From assembly GCA_046154185.1 (NCBI GenBank), contig JBJXGE010000045.1, forward strand, positions 1 through 27,206: a DNA stretch of 27,206 bases, written 5' to 3'. The translations under genes were made by a program, and so were the position numbers. Shown piece after piece: positions 24,073-27,206 of this stretch. The stretch comes from JBJXGE01 sp046154185. GTDB lineage: Bacteria; Planctomycetota; UBA8108; UBA1146; JAJFFE01. Each line of letters begins with the position of its first letter. The first letter of the stretch is position 1. The notes below the pieces were generated by a model that was not told the DNA's origin, ran no database searches, and was given only the letters and a program-made list of their open reading frames with translations.

Positions 24073-27047
24073 CAGAAACGAGCTCGATTTTCGCTGCGGT
24101 CGCGCTCGGATGCTTTCCGGAGATTTGGCTGCGGTCGAGCTTTATAGTCCGCCGCATCTTCCATTAAGACCTTTACCGCGGTAGTCAGTTGGTCGTCTTT
24201 GCCGCTCGGAAGATCACCAGGAGTCGGCCAAATTACGATATCCGGCACGGCTCCGTTCAGTTCCATGTCTTGGCCGCTACCAATGACAAACCACCCACGA
24301 AAAGGCATTCGCAGGAATCCAAGGTCCATGATTCCGCGGCCGCCGGTTGAAATAACGCCGCCTGCGGTCGGTACCCCGATGAGCTTGCCGCGCTGCAGCG
24401 CTTTGATTGCGTGCGAGAATATTTCAGCGTTTGAAAAACTGTCTTGATTGCAGAGGACGACAATTGGTTTGTGCCAAGTCGCATAAACACGGCGATCTTG
24501 GGGATACCCAGGCCCTCCGCCACGAGGCACTGTTATCGCATGCACCGGCTGAGTGAGCACCGTCAGCAAGTGATCCGCGGTAGAGCCACCGCCGTTTCCT
24601 CGCACGTCGATCACGAGGCCATCTTTGCCAGCGCCGATCTTGCAAAGTTCCTCTTCAAAGCGCAAGAAACTGGGCATGTTCATACCGCGAATATGCAGGT
24701 AGCCGAGCTTCCCTTCGGACATTCGATCAACGGTATTGGCGTTAGCTTCGGCAAACATGTCATACAGTTGCGCGCGAGCCTGCTCGAAGCTCATCGGTCG
24801 AAGAGAAACGGTGCGAGGGTTACCGTCAGCGCCGATGATGGACAACTCGATGTCGCGATCGAGCACGCCATTGAGAACTTCACTTGGATCCGTATCGAAT
24901 CGGATTTCTCTGCCATCAATATGCGAAATGATTTCGCCGGCGTCGATGCGCGATTTTTCCTCTCGCGCCGGACCGCGATGCACGACGTCGCGCACCTTCC
25001 AGCCGATTCCGCGGTGTTTCGGTTCCAACCGAACACCAAGGTGACCCGTCACTGCTTTCCAAGCCTGCGTCGCTCGTTCAATCTCTGATTCCGCTGCGGC
25101 GCGAAAGCCCAAATGTGACGCGTTTAGTTCGCCAAGCATGAGCTGCACGATCTCGCCGAACGCAGCGTGATTTACGGCCGCCGCGGCGTGATCGACGTAC
25201 TTCTGGCGAATCGCATCCCAATCGCGATTGCCAAGTCTTTCGTCATAAAAACCATCGCGCATGCTTCGCCATGCGAGGTCAAATGCGGCACGGTATTTAG
25301 CGGGCCGCTCCACGCGCTGCAGTATGCGAAAAGCATAATTCGTCAACTTGCCCGCGTCCGTTAAGACTGCCGGTTGTCCCGAAGTCAGAAGACCGATCGT
25401 CTTAGCCTTTTTTAACCAGCGCGGCGAGGCGGTCGAAGCCACAGTGATCGACTTCGGCGTCAGTTCCTCTGGAAACTCGATGCTGTAGAGCCCGCGCTTG
25501 CCGTCGATTGTTGCGTTGAATCCCAGCTTGCGCTCGGCGAACCAAAAGAGGGCGCTTTCCGAAGAATTCGGAATCGAGATGCGCTGAAGCCGTTCGCGCA
25601 AACCGTCGAAATCGACAACGACCTCAGGTGCCGACGCCTTGTCACTTCGTTCTTTGTCGGATCCATTTTCCTTCGCATCTGCTACTTCAGAATCGGCAGC
25701 CGGCGTCGCCGCATCGCCCTTTCCCTCGACATCGGACTTCAACTTCTTCCGACGCTTCTCCATGGCTTCAACTGCTTTTTCGATTTTCCGATCTCGCGAG
25801 CTCAAATCGGCGTCCGACTTTTGCAGCCAAACATAGTAGATATCCACTTCCTCGCCTGAGCGCCGCCCGGTAAACGCAATGAGTCGACCATCCGATGACC
25901 AACGCGGAGCTAGATCGTTGTCTGGATGCGTCGAGAGGTTGAACGGAGCGCGAGATCCATCAAGCGCCGTGATCCAAACATCACTATTAAAGTCGTTGTC
26001 TTCGATCGAATAACACATCCAACGCCCGTCGGGCGACCACGAGTAGTCAGGAGCGTTCCAGCTCGTTACAACGCTCTGCAACTCGCGGCCCTCCAGATCC
26101 GCGACGACGAGTTCGCCAGCGCCGCGGACGAACGCGATGCGATCACCGGATGGACTGACGCTGAGATTGCTTTCGATCACGGAGTCGTCGCTGAGGCGTG
26201 ACAAGACGAATCGTTCGTTTTGCCACCAGTAACTCCCGCGATTAGCACGCTCTGCACGCCAAATGTCACATTGGCCAATCTCGCCGCGTGTCTTCGCGTC
26301 GGGGGATTTGGAGTCTGAGAGAAAGAGGATTGCATCGCCCTGTGGCGAAAACTGCGGCTCGCGCTCTTCCTCGGGAGTGTCGGTAATCTGCCGCGGCTCG
26401 CGCAATTCGGTGTCCATGACCCACAGATCGCCGCCGGAGATGAATGCAATTTCTAGTCCGTCGCTGGTGAACGCTACGTCGCTCGCGGTTGAGTGCTCGA
26501 TTCGGAACTCCCGGGACGTTCGACCCTCGCCGGAATTCAGGAGATTAAGTAGCCGAGGGGCGCCACCCACACGCAGGTCCATGACATAAAGATCGAACAA
26601 ATGTCGAAAGACGAGCGTTGAACCGTCGCGCGAAATGGTCGGCCAAAGCACTGAGTCGTTTTCGAAAAACGTGAGTTGACGACGTTTGCCGCTCGCTAGA
26701 TCGAGATTGAACAGATTCATCGATCCACTTTGTTGACCGACGTAATAGAGCGATCGGCCGTCGGCGCTCCATAACGGATATCGGAAGCCGTCGTCGTCAT
26801 GTAACAACTTCTTGAATTCTTCAGTCGCGAACTCGAAGAGCCAGATTTGACTCGCTTGTGAGCCGCGGTAACCCTTGCGAAACCAGTCGGTGTCTTCGCG
26901 CGCGAACGCCAGAAACCGACCGTCGGGCGAGACTGCGCCATCCTGGCCGTGGTCATCGAAGAGCAGGCGTTCCGCGCTGCGCGTCGAACGATTGACGACG
27001 AAAAAACGCGCGGCGTCACGCCAGTAGTGATCGCGTGTCGCGCGCAC
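24072..27047 (-). CDS. Tricorn-type S41 protease, 5' end cut off by insertion
   Basis: This is a large serine protease of the tricorn family, which degrades peptides. The readable 991 residues hold at least eight PD40-type propeller units (for example VSPDGRFLAFA, WSADGRSLYYV, WSPDGRWMCYS), a charged linker (about 430-490), a PDZ-like region (about 665-745) and the S41 protease core. The tricorn catalytic set is visible: Ser644-His645 in NASHLGF, nucleophile Ser872 in DSFSNAEIF, and Glu929 in MELNGAVPDI; the spacings match tricorn's Ser745-His746, Ser965 and Glu1023. The listed start is an internal GTG. Coding character continues upstream (EEYLPDGSGVLV) until a TGA at 27086-27084, where mobile-element sequence begins. 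Family members have a signal peptide and further propeller blades there, so the gene is probably inactivated. Confidence 0.82.
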   Translation of the reverse strand: MRATRDHYWRDAARFFVVNRSTRSAERLLFDDHGQDGAVSPDGRFLAFAREDTDWFRKGYRGSQASQIWLFEFATEEFKKLLHDDDGFRYPLWSADGRSLYYVGQQSGSMNLFNLDLASGKRRQLTFFENDSVLWPTISRDGSTLVFRHLFDLYVMDLRVGGAPRLLNLLNSGEGRTSREFRIEHSTASDVAFTSDGLEIAFISGGDLWVMDTELREPRQITDTPEEEREPQFSPQGDAILFLSDSKSPDAKTRGEIGQCDIWRAERANRGSYWWQNERFVLSRLSDDSVIESNLSVSPSGDRIAFVRGAGELVVADLEGRELQSVVTSWNAPDYSWSPDGRWMCYSIEDNDFNSDVWITALDGSRAPFNLSTHPDNDLAPRWSSDGRLIAFTGRRSGEEVDIYYVWLQKSDADLSSRDRKIEKAVEAMEKRRKKLKSDVEGKGDAATPAADSEVADAKENGSDKERSDKASAPEVVVDFDGLRERLQRISIPNSSESALFWFAERKLGFNATIDGKRGLYSIEFPEELTPKSITVASTASPRWLKKAKTIGLLTSGQPAVLTDAGKLTNYAFRILQRVERPAKYRAAFDLAWRSMRDGFYDERLGNRDWDAIRQKYVDHAAAAVNHAAFGEIVQLMLGELNASHLGFRAAAESEIERATQAWKAVTGHLGVRLEPKHRGIGWKVRDVVHRGPAREEKSRIDAGEIISHIDGREIRFDTDPSEVLNGVLDRDIELSIIGADGNPRTVSLRPMSFEQARAQLYDMFAEANANTVDRMSEGKLGYLHIRGMNMPSFLRFEEELCKIGAGKDGLVIDVRGNGGGSTADHLLTVLTQPVHAITVPRGGGPGYPQDRRVYATWHKPIVVLCNQDSFSNAEIFSHAIKALQRGKLIGVPTAGGVISTGGRGIMDLGFLRMPFRGWFVIGSGQDMELNGAVPDIVIWPTPGDLPSGKDDQLTTAVKVLMEDAADYKARPQPNLRKASERDRSENRARF

Positions 27048-27081
27048 AAGAACGCCACTTCCGTCAGGGAGATACTCTTCC

Positions 27082-27206
27082 TGTCAGGAGCTCGGGCATA
27101 TTGAGCCATCGGTGTCGGGTTAAATTGAGCCATCGAGTGTCGGGTTAAAGTGAGCCATCTGCCTGTGCGTGGTGTGTCAGGCGGCGGGTTTCGTCCTGGG
27201 GTTGTG
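27082..27206. mobile_element. End of an insertion sequence, IS21-like, partial
   Basis: Sequence character changes at about 27082 (TGTCAGGAGC), exactly where the protease reading frame is broken. The following bases contain a regular array of two alternating motifs, then a second TGTCAGG at 27175-27181. Ends of IS21-family elements carry such multiple short repeats as transposase binding sites, so I assign it there by resemblance. No transposase gene is in the window, because the element continues beyond the right edge, so family and length cannot be confirmed. Confidence 0.5.
27102..27159. repeat. Alternating short direct repeats at the element end
   Basis: TGAGCCATC occurs at 27102-27110, 27126-27134 and 27151-27159 (periods 24 and 25). 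TGTCGGGTTAAA occurs between them at 27113-27124 and 27138-27149. This is seen directly and is typical of transposase binding arrays. Confidence 0.8.

Noticed and set aside
24444..25088. Plus-strand open frame of 214 codons
   Set aside because: Antisense to the protease core, whose catalytic motifs identify the real strand and frame.

Overview
This is a dense, GC-rich (roughly 60%) bacterial chromosomal window with 14 protein genes, no rRNA or tRNA gene and no CRISPR array. Several genes have a planctomycete-like flavour: M14 peptidases with acidic calcium-loop inserts, a secreted von Willebrand A protein, an Ig/FG-GAP repeat surface protein, prepilin-like proteins and a tricorn-type protease. 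Planctomycetota is my best guess, made by resemblance only; Myxococcota or Acidobacteriota are not excluded.

Left block (1-6207, all on the minus strand). In transcription order: an M14 carboxypeptidase-like protein that has lost its zinc ligands (6207-4387), type I pantothenate kinase coaA (4125-3190), an intact secreted M14 zinc carboxypeptidase overlapping coaA by 32 bases (3221-1377), and a thiolase 19 bases further on (1357-155). CoaA starts CoA synthesis and the thiolase uses CoA thioesters. The two M14 proteins are paralogues, one apparently active and one a pseudoenzyme. Two copies of a dispersed palindromic element lie at the far left edge and in the gap upstream of coaA.

Middle block (6208-16185). 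A 487-base divergent gap separates the pseudo-peptidase from a small secreted VWA protein on the plus strand. That gene converges on typA/bipA across a strong bidirectional hairpin terminator. Next, on the minus strand, come a 1034-residue lipoprotein-like Ig/FG-GAP protein with 14 calcium-loop repeats, then histidine ammonia-lyase (hutH-like), whose start overlaps the end of hisS (histidyl-tRNA synthetase).

Right block (16186-27206). On the plus strand are an aldehyde dehydrogenase and a soluble GAF-PAS hybrid histidine kinase. Facing them on the minus strand is a probable unit of a membrane hybrid histidine kinase followed by two overlapping prepilin-like genes, with a 321-base leader between kinase and pilins. 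The last gene is a tricorn-type S41 protease with its catalytic residues intact. Its 5' end is cut off at about 27082, where a stop codon and an array of alternating short repeats resembling the end of an IS21-type insertion sequence begin.

The most interesting items are the active/inactive M14 pair, the palindromic repeat whose two copies show compensatory base changes, and the insertion-sequence junction in the protease gene.
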